From NCBI GenBank assembly GCA_024760545.1, contig CP060501.1, positions 310,001-374,000 on the forward strand: 64,000 nt of DNA, read 5' to 3'. The stretch is from Nitrospira sp. Its GTDB lineage: Bacteria > Nitrospirota > Nitrospiria > Nitrospirales > Nitrospiraceae. Within the stretch, counting starts at the first letter, position 1. Every line of letters begins with the position of its first letter. A program made the translations under genes and the position numbers. Shown here in pieces: positions 1 through 8,899 of this stretch. Under the pieces are notes generated by a model. It was not told where the DNA came from, made no database searches, and was given only the letters and a program-made list of their open reading frames with translations.

Positions 1-1
1 C

Positions 2-1192
2 ATCACCATCGGGTACTTCCTGGCCCGCAGTATCGTCAAAGACATCATTCATGTGGCCGATGTCGCCACACAGGCGGCCGCAGGAAATCTTCAGGCTCGA
101 GCAAGGCTTGAAAGCGACGATGAAGTGGGCCATATGGCCAAGGCATTCAACATCATGTTGGATCGGATCACGGCTCTGGTGTCGACGGAAGAAGAGCGGG
201 ATATGATGCAAAAGCGTCTGGTGCAATTCCTGGTACTCGTGTCCGATGTCGGAAAGGGAGACTTGACCAAGCGAGGTGAGGTGACGGCGGACATGTTCGG
301 TAACTTGGCCGACGGCTTCAACCTGATGATCCAGCGGTTCGCGCAATTGATGAAGCAAGTGAGAGAATCGGCCGAGCGTGTGAACCGATCCGCCGGAGCG
401 TTGCGTGACAATGCCGGGCAGATGGCCGGAACCGCCAAGCATCAAGCCGATGAGTCGATGAAGACGCTCGGCGCGGTGGAACAGCTGACCGTTTCGATGC
501 GCCAAGTGGCGGAAACGGCGGAGGCCTCATCCGAATCGGCCCGCCAGGTTTTGAAAGCCACTGAAAACGGAGGCATTGCGGTGCAGGAAACCGTGCAGGA
601 TATGCAGCGCATTCGATCGGCGGTTCAACGCATGTCGAAGCAGGTCAAAGCCCTGGGAGATCGGTCGCTGGAAATTTCGCAAATCGTGTCGACCATCCGA
701 GACATCGCGAATCAGACCAACCTGTTGGCGCTGAATGCCGCCATTGAGGCTGCCGGTGCCGGGGAAGCGGGCGCCCGTTTCGCGGTTGTCGCCGATCAGG
801 TCCGGAAACTCGCCGAAAGTTCGACCCAGGCGACACGCGAAGTCGCTGATCTGGTCAAGGTGATTCAGAGCGAGACGCAACATGCCGTCGTGTCGATGGA
901 ACACGAAACCCAGGCGGTGGAAGCCGGATCGGCTTCCGCTCTCCGAACCGGAGATGTGTTTAAGGAAATTTCGACGATCGCCCAACGATCTGCGGAACTT
1001 GCCCAAAGTATCGCATCGGCCGCAGCCAATCAAACGGCTTCGACAGACCAGGTCGGCCGTTCGATCAAAGACTTCACCGGCGGTGCCGTGGCAACACAAA
1101 AGGCCACCGATTCAGCTCGAGCGACTGTGGAAGACATGGTGAAATTGGCCGAAAGTCTGACGGCATCGGTATCTCAGTTCAAGCTGGTCTGA
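2..1192 (+). CDS. methyl-accepting chemotaxis protein, 5'-truncated by window edge
   Basis: This is a chemoreceptor that would pass a signal to the CheA kinase encoded next. The reading frame is open from the first bases of the window, so the gene starts upstream and the sensor and first membrane segments are missing. The visible part opens with the end of a membrane segment ([12 protein letters not shown]), then a HAMP-type linker ([18 protein letters not shown]), a second HAMP-like stretch ([20 protein letters not shown]), and a long coiled-coil signalling domain. Its tip reads [20 protein letters not shown] followed by [13 protein letters not shown], the usual MCP hairpin. The C-terminus (SVSQFKLV) lacks a CheR-docking pentapeptide. 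The receptor lies 52 nt before cheA in the same direction, so co-expression is likely. Confidence 0.95.
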   Translation: MTIGYFLARSIVKDIIHVADVATQAAAGNLQARARLESDDEVGHMAKAFNIMLDRITALVSTEEERDMMQKRLVQFLVLVSDVGKGDLTKRGEVTADMFGNLADGFNLMIQRFAQLMKQVRESAERVNRSAGALRDNAGQMAGTAKHQADESMKTLGAVEQLTVSMRQVAETAEASSESARQVLKATENGGIAVQETVQDMQRIRSAVQRMSKQVKALGDRSLEISQIVSTIRDIANQTNLLALNAAIEAAGAGEAGARFAVVADQVRKLAESSTQATREVADLVKVIQSETQHAVVSMEHETQAVEAGSASALRTGDVFKEISTIAQRSAELAQSIASAAANQTASTDQVGRSIKDFTGGAVATQKATDSARATVEDMVKLAESLTASVSQFKLV

Positions 1193-1244
1193 GGGTCTAC
1201 GACACCGGCTGAATCAGGGAACGCCATGAGCTGAAGAGGCACCG

Positions 1245-4200
1245 ATGAGCTCGGAGTTCGACCGGCAAAATCTCATCAGTATTTTTGTTCTGGAAGCGTC
1301 AGATGGACTGGCGGCATTAGTCAAGGCATTACATTCTCTCGCCGACGCCCTTCCCTTACCACAACAACTCACAGAGCAGTTTATCGTGGCCCACCGTATC
1401 CATGGGGCGGCTGCCTTGTATGGGTACAGCGGAGTCGCACAGTTGGCCAAGCGTCTGGAGATGCTGCTGGAACAAGCAACCGGCATCCCGCCTGACCAAT
1501 GGTCACGGGCGGTGGATGTGATGCGGAACCTTACGCAAAGCATTCAAACCATTGTACGGTCCATCGATCAAGGCGGCGGCGAAGATCTGGAGACGGTGAA
1601 ACGATGCCTGGAATCGAGTGAAGGCCTGGTGGAGGAAGCCGACGGCACGGCATCGTCCGTGAGTCAGGAATATGTGCTGCCCGCGCTGGATCCCGAGATG
1701 ATGTCGTACTTTATTCCCGAAGCGGAAGGGTATCTCGAGACGATCGACGAGCTGATACGGGTTCTGCGAACCGAACCGGAGAATGAAGACGCGATTTACC
1801 GACTCTTTCGCGCCGTCCATACCCTCAAGGGGTCGGCGTATACCATAAGTTTTCAGGTCATCGGAGATGTGGCCCATCCGATGGAGAACGGCATGATCGC
1901 GATCCGGGAGAAGCGCCTTCAGTTACAAGGCCAGCTTCTCGAAACCATAACACAGGCTGCCGGCACGATCCGCCTGATTCTTCAACGTGACCTCGCGAAT
2001 GTGCCGCGACTTCAACACGAAGTGCCCCGTCTGATCCATGTGCTCATCCAAATGTGCGAACGTGCGGGGACAGCGGTTCCGGCGGAAGCGGTCACACTCG
2101 ACAGAAGTTCCGGTGTCCCCATCGCCGATCAGGACAAGCTGTCAATTGAACTACGGACTTCCACGCAGGATCTTCCCGACGCGTATTTGATCCCCGATTT
2201 GGACCCAGAAATCATCTCGTACTTTGTGCCGGAAGCGCAAGAGTACCTGGAAATGCTGGAAGCCAATCTCTTGCGATTGGACAAAGACCCACAGAACGGG
2301 GAACTGATCAACCAAGTGTTCAGGACCGCTCATACGTTGAAAGGCTCCGCGTACACCGTCGGCTTTCAGTCGATCGGGGACCTCACCCATCACGTCGAAG
2401 ACTTCATGGGCTCTGTTCGGGATGAGCGCCTCAAAGTGTTGCCGGGGCATACGGATTTGATGCTTCGCTCGATCGACGTTGTCCGGGTGCTGATGCGGAG
2501 AGACCACAACACCGTGTCTCGGACTCGGCAACGATTCGACGAGGCGCGGTCGGAATTGAAACGACTGGGACAAGATGCCGTCAACGAAACGGCATCCGCA
2601 CGTCCGCCGGAACACGCGCCCGACTTAGCCGGAAGACATCAGGAAGAAGCGGGAGAACATCACGGGCAGGGCAAACCATTCGAGACCAGATCCGCTGAAG
2701 ACCGCGAGGTCATCCGGGTCAGCTACGCTCGGTTGGAACGATTGATGAACCTCGTCGGCGAACTGGTCATTGGGCGCGGCCGCTTGGAGCAACGGTTGCG
2801 TGTGTTGGAGCAACTGTCCCAGCAAGTCCTGATATTCAAGACTCGGTTGGCGGACTCGGTCCAATCGTTTTCCGACAAACACATGTTTACCTACCAGGAA
2901 GCGCCGAGCCATTCGCCCGAAGCTTCCGGCCAAGGGTTTCAAGGACTCGGGGATTTTGGAAGTCTCGAGCTTGACAAGTACGACGATTTCAATATCTTGG
3001 CCCGCCGGATTGGAGAGGTCACCGCCGATATCAGCGAGTCGATGTCGCAGCTGAACGGATCCATCCGGACAGCGCATGACGACATGAGCCAACTCCAGCA
3101 ACTGACGCTGCTGATGAGGGACGAAATCGCGCACGCCCGTATGGTTCCGATCGGCACTCCTTTCACCAGGTTTCGTCGGGCGATTCGAGAGATCGCCCGC
3201 GCCTCAAACAAGGAAGTCACACTGGTCACCTCGGGCGAGCATACGGAGGTCGATACGGGAATCGTGGAACGACTCGTGGAGCCCCTCGTGCATTTGGTCC
3301 GTAACGCCGTCTATCACGGTATCGAGTCTGCCGCCGATCGAATCATGAAGGGTAAGCCCGCAGCAGGAACGGTCTACTTGCACGCCGCGCATCGCGGCAA
3401 CTCCGTGATTATCGAGGTCGAGGACGATGGAGCGGGATTGGACTTGTCCAAGATTCGAGCAAAAGCCTTGAAGATGGGGCTGATCAAGGCTGCTCAATTG
3501 CAGACGATGTCAGACGCAGAAGCCCTTCAGCTGATTTTCCTTCCGGGATTTTCAACGGCCGAGAAAGTAGGCGATCAGGCAGGGCGAGGCGTTGGGCTGG
3601 ATGTTGTCAAGCGGGTCATCGAAGGCATGAAGGGTCACATCGACGTCGAATCAGAGCCCGGCGTCGGTACCAAGTTTACCCTAAGCCTTCCGCTCACGCT
3701 CTTGATCGCGACAGCGTTGCTGGTTCGCGCAGGGACCGAGCGGTACGCGATTCCGTTGCCGAATATTCTGGAAGTGACCTTGCCCACTGCCGATTCCTTG
3801 CAACAGCATGACGATCGTATGCTGTTGAAGCTTGGGGATCAATCAATCGAAGTTCACCCATTGCACCATCTCTTGCGCCGGGAACGGGGCCATACGGATT
3901 GGTTGAAGCCGGTGGTGATCGTTCGAACTCCTATAGGACCTGTAGGACTGGCAGTCGATGAACTATTAGGCCGCCAAGAAATCGTCATTAAGTCGCTCGG
4001 GTCGCTGAAACCGCTGGAGTATTCGTTTTTCGGTGGCGCGACCATCGATCCGGAAGGACGTGTCATTCTTGTGATCGACCCCGCCCGCTTGTTTTCGCGC
4101 GAAGCGATCGAATCCATCGCGTTGGAGACGCTTTCCACGACCGGACTCCCGGCTGACCACGCCCCGACTCAGGAGACGGAGAGGGACGACCGGCCGGAGT

Positions 4201-4580
4201 CGCATGTGTTGTTGATCGATGACTCGTTGAGCATCCGCAAGTTTGTCGGGAGGATGTTGGAGTCGGCAGGATATCGGATCGACACGGCGGTCGACGGCGA
4301 AGATGGCCTCAGAAAAGCGCTGACGAACAGTTACCGGTTGATCATCACCGACCTCGAAATGCCGAAACTCAACGGATTCGAAGTCGTTCAGGCTCTGCGG
4401 AGCCGTCCCGAAACGCGGCAGACGCCGGTTGTGGTCATGACGACCAGGGCAGGCGACAAACATCACCAGATGGCGATCAACATTGGAGCCAATTCCTACA
4501 TCGCCAAACCGGTGGAAGAGCGGATGTTGCTCCAGGAAGTTGAGCGGTGGGTCGGCCGCGCTCCGGCCCTCCGCAAGTAA
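1245..4580 (+). CDS. cheA: hybrid CheA histidine kinase with three Hpt domains and C-terminal receiver (ChpA/PilL-like)
   Basis: This is the central kinase of the chemosensory operon, 1111 aa. Three Hpt-like modules occur in series: a divergent one (AHRIHGAAALYGYSG, about residue 50), one with VHTLKGSA near residue 191 and one with AHTLKGSA near residue 362. A dimerisation helix pair follows (YARLERLMNLVGELVIGRGR), then a HATPase with N box HLVRNAVYHGIE (about 682-694), G1 box VEDDGAGLD and G2 region GRGVGLDVVKRVI. Next come a CheW-like domain (ALLVRAGTERYAIPLPNILEV) and a receiver domain (about 985-1100) with DD at its start and phospho-acceptor Asp in LIITDLEMPK (about 1036). Multiple Hpt domains plus a receiver are typical of type IV pilus (Chp/Pil) systems; the output here is not visible. 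ATG at 1245 follows GAAGAGG. Confidence 0.93.
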   Translation: MSSEFDRQNLISIFVLEASDGLAALVKALHSLADALPLPQQLTEQFIVAHRIHGAAALYGYSGVAQLAKRLEMLLEQATGIPPDQWSRAVDVMRNLTQSIQTIVRSIDQGGGEDLETVKRCLESSEGLVEEADGTASSVSQEYVLPALDPEMMSYFIPEAEGYLETIDELIRVLRTEPENEDAIYRLFRAVHTLKGSAYTISFQVIGDVAHPMENGMIAIREKRLQLQGQLLETITQAAGTIRLILQRDLANVPRLQHEVPRLIHVLIQMCERAGTAVPAEAVTLDRSSGVPIADQDKLSIELRTSTQDLPDAYLIPDLDPEIISYFVPEAQEYLEMLEANLLRLDKDPQNGELINQVFRTAHTLKGSAYTVGFQSIGDLTHHVEDFMGSVRDERLKVLPGHTDLMLRSIDVVRVLMRRDHNTVSRTRQRFDEARSELKRLGQDAVNETASARPPEHAPDLAGRHQEEAGEHHGQGKPFETRSAEDREVIRVSYARLERLMNLVGELVIGRGRLEQRLRVLEQLSQQVLIFKTRLADSVQSFSDKHMFTYQEAPSHSPEASGQGFQGLGDFGSLELDKYDDFNILARRIGEVTADISESMSQLNGSIRTAHDDMSQLQQLTLLMRDEIAHARMVPIGTPFTRFRRAIREIARASNKEVTLVTSGEHTEVDTGIVERLVEPLVHLVRNAVYHGIESAADRIMKGKPAAGTVYLHAAHRGNSVIIEVEDDGAGLDLSKIRAKALKMGLIKAAQLQTMSDAEALQLIFLPGFSTAEKVGDQAGRGVGLDVVKRVIEGMKGHIDVESEPGVGTKFTLSLPLTLLIATALLVRAGTERYAIPLPNILEVTLPTADSLQQHDDRMLLKLGDQSIEVHPLHHLLRRERGHTDWLKPVVIVRTPIGPVGLAVDELLGRQEIVIKSLGSLKPLEYSFFGGATIDPEGRVILVIDPARLFSREAIESIALETLSTTGLPADHAPTQETERDDRPESHVLLIDDSLSIRKFVGRMLESAGYRIDTAVDGEDGLRKALTNSYRLIITDLEMPKLNGFEVVQALRSRPETRQTPVVVMTTRAGDKHHQMAINIGANSYIAKPVEERMLLQEVERWVGRAPALRK

Positions 4581-4650
4581 CCCTGCGCAAATATTCGTAT
4601 TGATTGACGAAATGGGGCTTGTTGCAGAAAATGGGCAAGAAGGCGCCGGC

Positions 4651-5103
4651 ATGAGTCTCCGCGAACAGGCCGCCGAAACTCCATCGCTCGCGCCTCCGTC
4701 CCGCTTGCTCATCGTGACCATGGGAGGACGATTCTTTGCGTTGGACGCGGAGTCTGTGCGAAAGCTGTTGACCGAGGATGAGACAGGAAACAGTGGAGTC
4801 CCGCAGGTCGAGGGAGTGGCGTATAGGTCGATTGATCTCGCGGATCAACTGGCATTGTCGCGTGATGGCGCCGGTGTGAACACCCGTGTCGTGCTTCTTT
4901 CCGAAAACGGATCACGGGGAAGCATTCGAGTCGCCTGCGTGCATGGACTTATGAACGTGCAACCATCACAGGTCTTGCCGCTTCCCTCACAATTCTGTGG
5001 ATCGGAGCGACGCTGGTATCGAGGCATGATCTTGTTCGAGCACAGCGTAGCACTCATGCTCGATACGCGCTGGATTCTTGAAAACAAAGGGCTGGAGGCT
5101 TAG
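4651..5103 (+). CDS. CheW-like coupling protein
   Basis: A protein of about 150 aa with the general pattern of a CheW domain: LLIVTMGGRFFALDAESVRK at the start (a hydrophobic strand then the F-A-L/I-x-x-x-x-V signature) and YRGMILFEHSVALMLDTRWI at the end, where CheW proteins read G...G.......LD...L. CheW couples receptors to CheA. The frame is open back to 4483, inside cheA, but an AAGAAGG site 7 nt before the ATG at 4651 favours this start; 4612 is an alternative. It lies between the kinase gene and a second CheW-like gene in the same direction. It is divergent from standard CheW, so a regulatory coupling role is inferred from fold and place. Confidence 0.7.
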   Translation: MSLREQAAETPSLAPPSRLLIVTMGGRFFALDAESVRKLLTEDETGNSGVPQVEGVAYRSIDLADQLALSRDGAGVNTRVVLLSENGSRGSIRVACVHGLMNVQPSQVLPLPSQFCGSERRWYRGMILFEHSVALMLDTRWILENKGLEA

Positions 5104-5177
5104 ACGGATTTATCCGATAAGAGAACGACTACTCGATCACCGGCGGTGCCGGACATTTCGGTGGGTGATAACCGGTC

Positions 5178-5624
5178 ATGCTGAGAACCAGCGGGAAACA
5201 TCAACGACAAGAGGCCTCTCGTTCGTTGAATCTGTTGGTGTTCCTGATAGGTGGCCGAAGGTTGGCGATGAAGACCCAAGAAGTAGCCGGTATCTCACCA
5301 TGGGAGACGAGCATTCCGGTTGCCAGCAGGACTCCATTCGTTACGGCGGTGGTTCGTCGGCATCAGGTAGTATTGCCGGTCTTCGATCTCGCCAAGCTGC
5401 TTCGGGTCTCAGTGCAGGGAAGCAGTCCCTTGTGCTTGACGGCAAAACATCCTCAAGGAGACATGGCGATCTGCATCGATGAGGAAATACCGGTTCTCCA
5501 GACGTTGGACGCTGCAGCGATTCAGGCCTATCGAGGCAAGGACGTGCCGGCCGAATGGAGTTATGCCAGCGGCCTCGACGAGATACCGATCCTCTCTGTA
5601 CACCGACTTGGGGCGGTTGCGTGA
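5178..5624 (+). CDS. CheW-like protein, second copy
   Basis: A protein of 148 aa that also looks like a single CheW domain. LNLLVFLIGGRRLAMKTQEV near residue 18 matches the first strands, VVRRHQVVLPVFDLAKLL matches the conserved G.v.pv.dL..L core, and DMAICIDEEIPV corresponds to the usual V-D-x-V-x-x-V segment. It sits in the chemosensory operon 74 nt after the first CheW-like gene and 39 nt before the receiver/coiled-coil gene. The two CheW-like proteins are not close in sequence, so they may link different receptors or act as alternative scaffolds (inference). No strong ribosome-binding site precedes the ATG at 5178. Confidence 0.7.
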   Translation: MLRTSGKHQRQEASRSLNLLVFLIGGRRLAMKTQEVAGISPWETSIPVASRTPFVTAVVRRHQVVLPVFDLAKLLRVSVQGSSPLCLTAKHPQGDMAICIDEEIPVLQTLDAAAIQAYRGKDVPAEWSYASGLDEIPILSVHRLGAVA

Positions 5625-5663
5625 TGATCGGAACGGACACAGGGAAGGACAAAAGGTGCGGTC

Positions 5664-6953
5664 ATGCCGAAGATCTTGATAGCGGACGATAGCATCGCGG
5701 TTCGGAAAGTCGCCGAACGACTGTTGACCGAGGCAGGCCTCACCGTGACCTTGGCGGCCAATGGTGAAGAAGCACTGGCCTATTTGGCTAAGGAACGGCC
5801 GGATGCAATCGTATCCGACGTCATCATGCCCGACAAAAGCGGATATGAGGTCTGCGCATTCGTTCGCGGAAACTCCAACCTGGCGGGGATTCCCGTGCTC
5901 TTGATTTCGGGTATCGTCAATGACGAAGTGACAAAACAAGCTGACGCCTGCCGGGCCGACGGTGTTCTCAAGAAGCCGTTTCAAGGGACTTCGCTGAAGG
6001 ACCGCGTGCTGGAGCTGCTTTCAAAACGACAGGAATCGCCGCCGGCTGCCGTATCCCGACCTATTCCTACTCAAACGACAGCCACAGCAGAGAAGGTTCC
6101 ACCTACACCCGACCAACAGCAGGAGCACGCGCGCCAAGATTCGATTCAAGTCAAGGAGATGGAAGGCCAATTACTGGCAGAACGCGCTCGATCAGAAGAC
6201 CTCGCCAAACGCTTGGCCGACGCCGTTGAGCACATGACCCGTGCGAAGGCCGCCGAAGCGCAGTTGGCCGTGGAACAACAGCGTGTCAGCGAACTCGAAG
6301 CGAATCTGATGAAGCTTGAACAACAGGCGTCGAGGGTCTCCGAACTCGAAACGGCGCTGACGGCGGAGCAAGACGCGGTCGGCGCACTCAAACAGGAAGT
6401 TGTGAACTGGCAGAAGACCTCCGGTCGGATCGCGGAGCTGGAATCTGCGCTGCATGCGGAACGGGAAGCTGCAGAGCAGCTCGTACAACAATTGGGAGAG
6501 TTGGAGAAGGCGTCGAGTAGGTTGAAAGAGGTGGAGGCAAGCCTCGCACATGAAGAGCAGCAGGTAGCCGAGCTCCAACAGAAAATCAAGGATCTCGAGA
6601 CTGAGCTCTCTGTGGAACGGGAGAAGGCGGCTCAGACAGCGGAACGACTGCAGGAGGTTGAATCCATCGCGACAAAAGTCCGAGAGATGGAAGAGCTTCT
6701 GACGGTGGAACGGGAGAAGGCGGCCCAGACAGCGGAACGATTGCAGGAGGTCGAGCCAATCGCGACAAAAGTCCGGGAGATGGAAGAGCTTCTCACAGTG
6801 GAACGGGATCGCAATGGCGTGCTTGTACGCCGAGTCACGGAGACGGAACAAGCCGCCGAGAATGCCACGAAGAGATTTGAAGACATGGCGCGCAAACTGG
6901 GTGAAATTGCGGGACTGGCCTCTCAACTCGGGAGTGGGAGGGGACAATCCTGA
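5664..6953 (+). CDS. response regulator receiver with long coiled-coil tail
   Basis: A 429 aa protein. Residues 1-120 form a receiver domain: DD at 8-9, phospho-acceptor D52 in AIVSDVIMP, and the conserved Lys in VLKKPFQG. After a Pro/Thr-rich linker, residues about 155-425 are a Glu/Gln/Ala/Leu-rich coiled coil with no recognisable output domain. Part of the coil is an internal tandem duplication (31 aa period, copies starting with VEREKAAQTAERLQEVE). Receiver plus coiled coil resembles motility regulators such as FrzS in general layout only; homology was not tested. It lies in the chemosensory operon downstream of the hybrid CheA, its likely phosphodonor. Confidence 0.88.
   Translation: MPKILIADDSIAVRKVAERLLTEAGLTVTLAANGEEALAYLAKERPDAIVSDVIMPDKSGYEVCAFVRGNSNLAGIPVLLISGIVNDEVTKQADACRADGVLKKPFQGTSLKDRVLELLSKRQESPPAAVSRPIPTQTTATAEKVPPTPDQQQEHARQDSIQVKEMEGQLLAERARSEDLAKRLADAVEHMTRAKAAEAQLAVEQQRVSELEANLMKLEQQASRVSELETALTAEQDAVGALKQEVVNWQKTSGRIAELESALHAEREAAEQLVQQLGELEKASSRLKEVEASLAHEEQQVAELQQKIKDLETELSVEREKAAQTAERLQEVESIATKVREMEELLTVEREKAAQTAERLQEVEPIATKVREMEELLTVERDRNGVLVRRVTETEQAAENATKRFEDMARKLGEIAGLASQLGSGRGQS
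6612..6797 (+). repeat. 93-bp in-frame tandem repeat inside the coiled-coil gene
   Basis: Two nearly identical 93-nt units start at 6612 and 6705, and a third begins at 6798 but soon diverges. Each unit encodes 31 residues beginning VEREKAAQTAERLQEVE. The unit length keeps the reading frame but is not a multiple of seven, so each duplication shifts the heptad register. Confidence 0.9.
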
Positions 6954-7001
6954 GCCAGCCAGCCGGATCCATGAGATGGCCGTGTTCTTGGTGAAGGGCG
7001 G

Positions 7002-7946
7002 ATGTCGATGCCTGTGGAAACCGAAGATGCGTTTCAGAAAGAATTGATCGAGCTCTTCGTTCATGAGGCGCAGGAGTGGCTTCAGCAAATTCACGTAGCG
7101 CTGGATGAACTCCAACAAGCGCCCCCCACCGAGCGCCATCGCGCCTTGGCGCAGACGATCAAGGTCGGCATCACGAATCTCGGCGGATCCGCAGCCACGA
7201 TTAACCTGAGTGACGTCGAACGGGCCAGTTTTTCAGCGCTTCCCTTCGTGGAAGCCGTCCAAGAGCCTTCCGAGCGAGTGTCGGCTGATGACTTTCTCGC
7301 CCTCTGCAAGCAACTGGGGCACATTCATGGAGCGCTGACTCGAGCGACCGGTGTCACGTTTGATGCGGAAACGGCACAATCGGAGGCCGAGGGCCCTGCG
7401 TCATCGATCGCGACGAAAGAGTTATTGATACTGCTCCATGGCCTTCATGAGCGATGCATGATGTCCGGGACATTCCACCGTAACCTGATTCAGACCATGA
7501 TGGCTCAGGCAGAAGGGCTCATGCATCGGGGGATGGAACAGTGTAACGTGGCTTCCATACAAGAGTTCCTCGACCGTTTAGCCGAAGGGGAGCAAGGGTT
7601 CCTGCATGTCGTCCGTCAAGAATCTCCCCATCTGAACACCCTCCTTGAATTACTCAAGGAGGGCGGCTCCGCCTCCGGCCCCTCTCCCGCCGAACTGCCC
7701 CACGCGGTAGAACGTGTGGCCCAGTTATGGTCCGCAGCGCAACAAGTGAACGCCTCGCATGCGATGGCATTTTTCATGGGACTGCACAGCTTTCTCACGA
7801 TCGTGCTGCAGCAACGTGTGATGGTTCCCGTAAAAAATTACGGGGCCGTCCAATTGCGACTGAATCAGAACGTGCAGAGCATTGAAGAATGGGCAGAAAG
7901 CGGACGAACCGAGCGCATGGCCATACAAAGCGTCTTGCCTCATTGA
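7002..7946 (+). CDS. Hpt-like protein lacking the phospho-accepting histidine
   Basis: A 314 aa protein of the chemosensory operon. Its N-terminus (FQKELIELFVHEAQEWLQQI) closely resembles the first helix of the Hpt domains in the upstream CheA. The following helix pair (about residues 50-75, ITNLGGSAATINLSDVE) aligns with the H-T-L-K-G-S-A motif, but the His position is Thr58 and the Lys is Gly. The rest (90-314) is mostly helical with no domain I recognise. It may be a non-phosphorylatable docking or inhibitory partner (inference). ATG codons at 7002 and 7008 are both possible starts; GGGCGGATG lies just before. Confidence 0.6.
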   Translation: MSMPVETEDAFQKELIELFVHEAQEWLQQIHVALDELQQAPPTERHRALAQTIKVGITNLGGSAATINLSDVERASFSALPFVEAVQEPSERVSADDFLALCKQLGHIHGALTRATGVTFDAETAQSEAEGPASSIATKELLILLHGLHERCMMSGTFHRNLIQTMMAQAEGLMHRGMEQCNVASIQEFLDRLAEGEQGFLHVVRQESPHLNTLLELLKEGGSASGPSPAELPHAVERVAQLWSAAQQVNASHAMAFFMGLHSFLTIVLQQRVMVPVKNYGAVQLRLNQNVQSIEEWAESGRTERMAIQSVLPH

Positions 7947-8054
7947 AAGAGACTCGTGCTCGCGGGTCCAGCGTGTTTCCCCGGCCGGCATGGAAAGGAC
8001 GTGGACGTGCCGCTTGTTGACGTTCCTCAGGATCAGACTCTGACCCAAGGGTCG

Positions 8055-8885
8055 ATGTACGAGCGTCATTGGCGGTTGAACCTTCGCCCGTTCGAGAATG
8101 TGCCGGATCCGAAGTTCTATGTTCCATCGGTCAAGCATGAAGCGGCTTTGGAACGCATTCTGTACGGGATTCATGCCCGCAAGGGAATCGTGATGCTGAC
8201 CGGTGAGATCGGCAGTGGCAAAACGCTCGTGAGTCGCGCCGCCATTCTCCGGCTTCCACGGACGCAGTACGAGATCGGACTCGTGTCGAACCCCACGATA
8301 CCGGGCAACGAATTTCTCGGCGAGATCTTATTCCAACTCGGGTTGGAGCCGAACGGGACGCGGGCGGAACAGTTGCGTCGGTTGAACGATCAGCTGCTCG
8401 CCAATTACCAGCGGGGAGCCGACACCGTGCTGGTGGTGGATGAAGCACAGGCCATCGAGCATGACCAGACGTTCGAAGAGCTTCGTCTTCTCAGCAACTT
8501 CCAGCTGAACGACCGATTCCTGATCACCCTCGTCCTCTTAGGACAGCCGGAACTCCGAAGACGGATTGCCCGCATTCCTCAGCTCGCTCAGCGGGTGACC
8601 ATTCAGCACCATATTGAGTGTTTCGATCGTGCTGAGACGAAAACCTACATCGCGGCTCGCCTGGCCGCCGCCGGATGTGTGCTGCCGATATTCTCCTCGA
8701 GCGCGGTGTCATCGATCTTTCATCGCACCGGCGGAGTCTGCCGATTGATCAACTCTCTGTGCGATCTGTGTTTGTACTTTGGAAGCGTCGCGAAAGTCAG
8801 CCGGATCAGACGGGCGCTGGTGGAACGTGTCGCGGGTGAAGTGTTCTGTCGACGGGATCACGGTGATGCATGGGGGCTGTCTTGA
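8055..8885 (+). CDS. ExeA/GspA-like AAA ATPase
   Basis: A P-loop ATPase of about 276 aa. The N-terminus MYERHWRLNLRPFENVPDP has the signature of the ExeA/GspA family (Y-x-x-x-x-x-L-x-x-x-P-F-x-x-x-P-D-P), which fixes the start at 8055; an in-frame GTG at 8007 after GGAAAGG is possible. Walker A is GEIGSGKT, Walker B is VLVVDEAQAI, and LLSNFQLNDRFLITLVLLGQ is the family's sensor region. ExeA proteins help place type II secretion or pilus machinery through the cell wall, but the peptidoglycan-binding domain of full ExeA is absent. Lying between chemosensory genes and an HD-GYP gene, it may serve a surface motility apparatus (inference). Confidence 0.85.
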   Translation: MYERHWRLNLRPFENVPDPKFYVPSVKHEAALERILYGIHARKGIVMLTGEIGSGKTLVSRAAILRLPRTQYEIGLVSNPTIPGNEFLGEILFQLGLEPNGTRAEQLRRLNDQLLANYQRGADTVLVVDEAQAIEHDQTFEELRLLSNFQLNDRFLITLVLLGQPELRRRIARIPQLAQRVTIQHHIECFDRAETKTYIAARLAAAGCVLPIFSSSAVSSIFHRTGGVCRLINSLCDLCLYFGSVAKVSRIRRALVERVAGEVFCRRDHGDAWGLS

Positions 8886-8899
8886 GGAGTTGGTACCAG

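Noticed and set aside
6192-7139. 315-codon frame on the minus strand with repeated segments
   Set aside because: It is the antisense of the tandem coiled-coil repeats; the repetition comes from the real gene.
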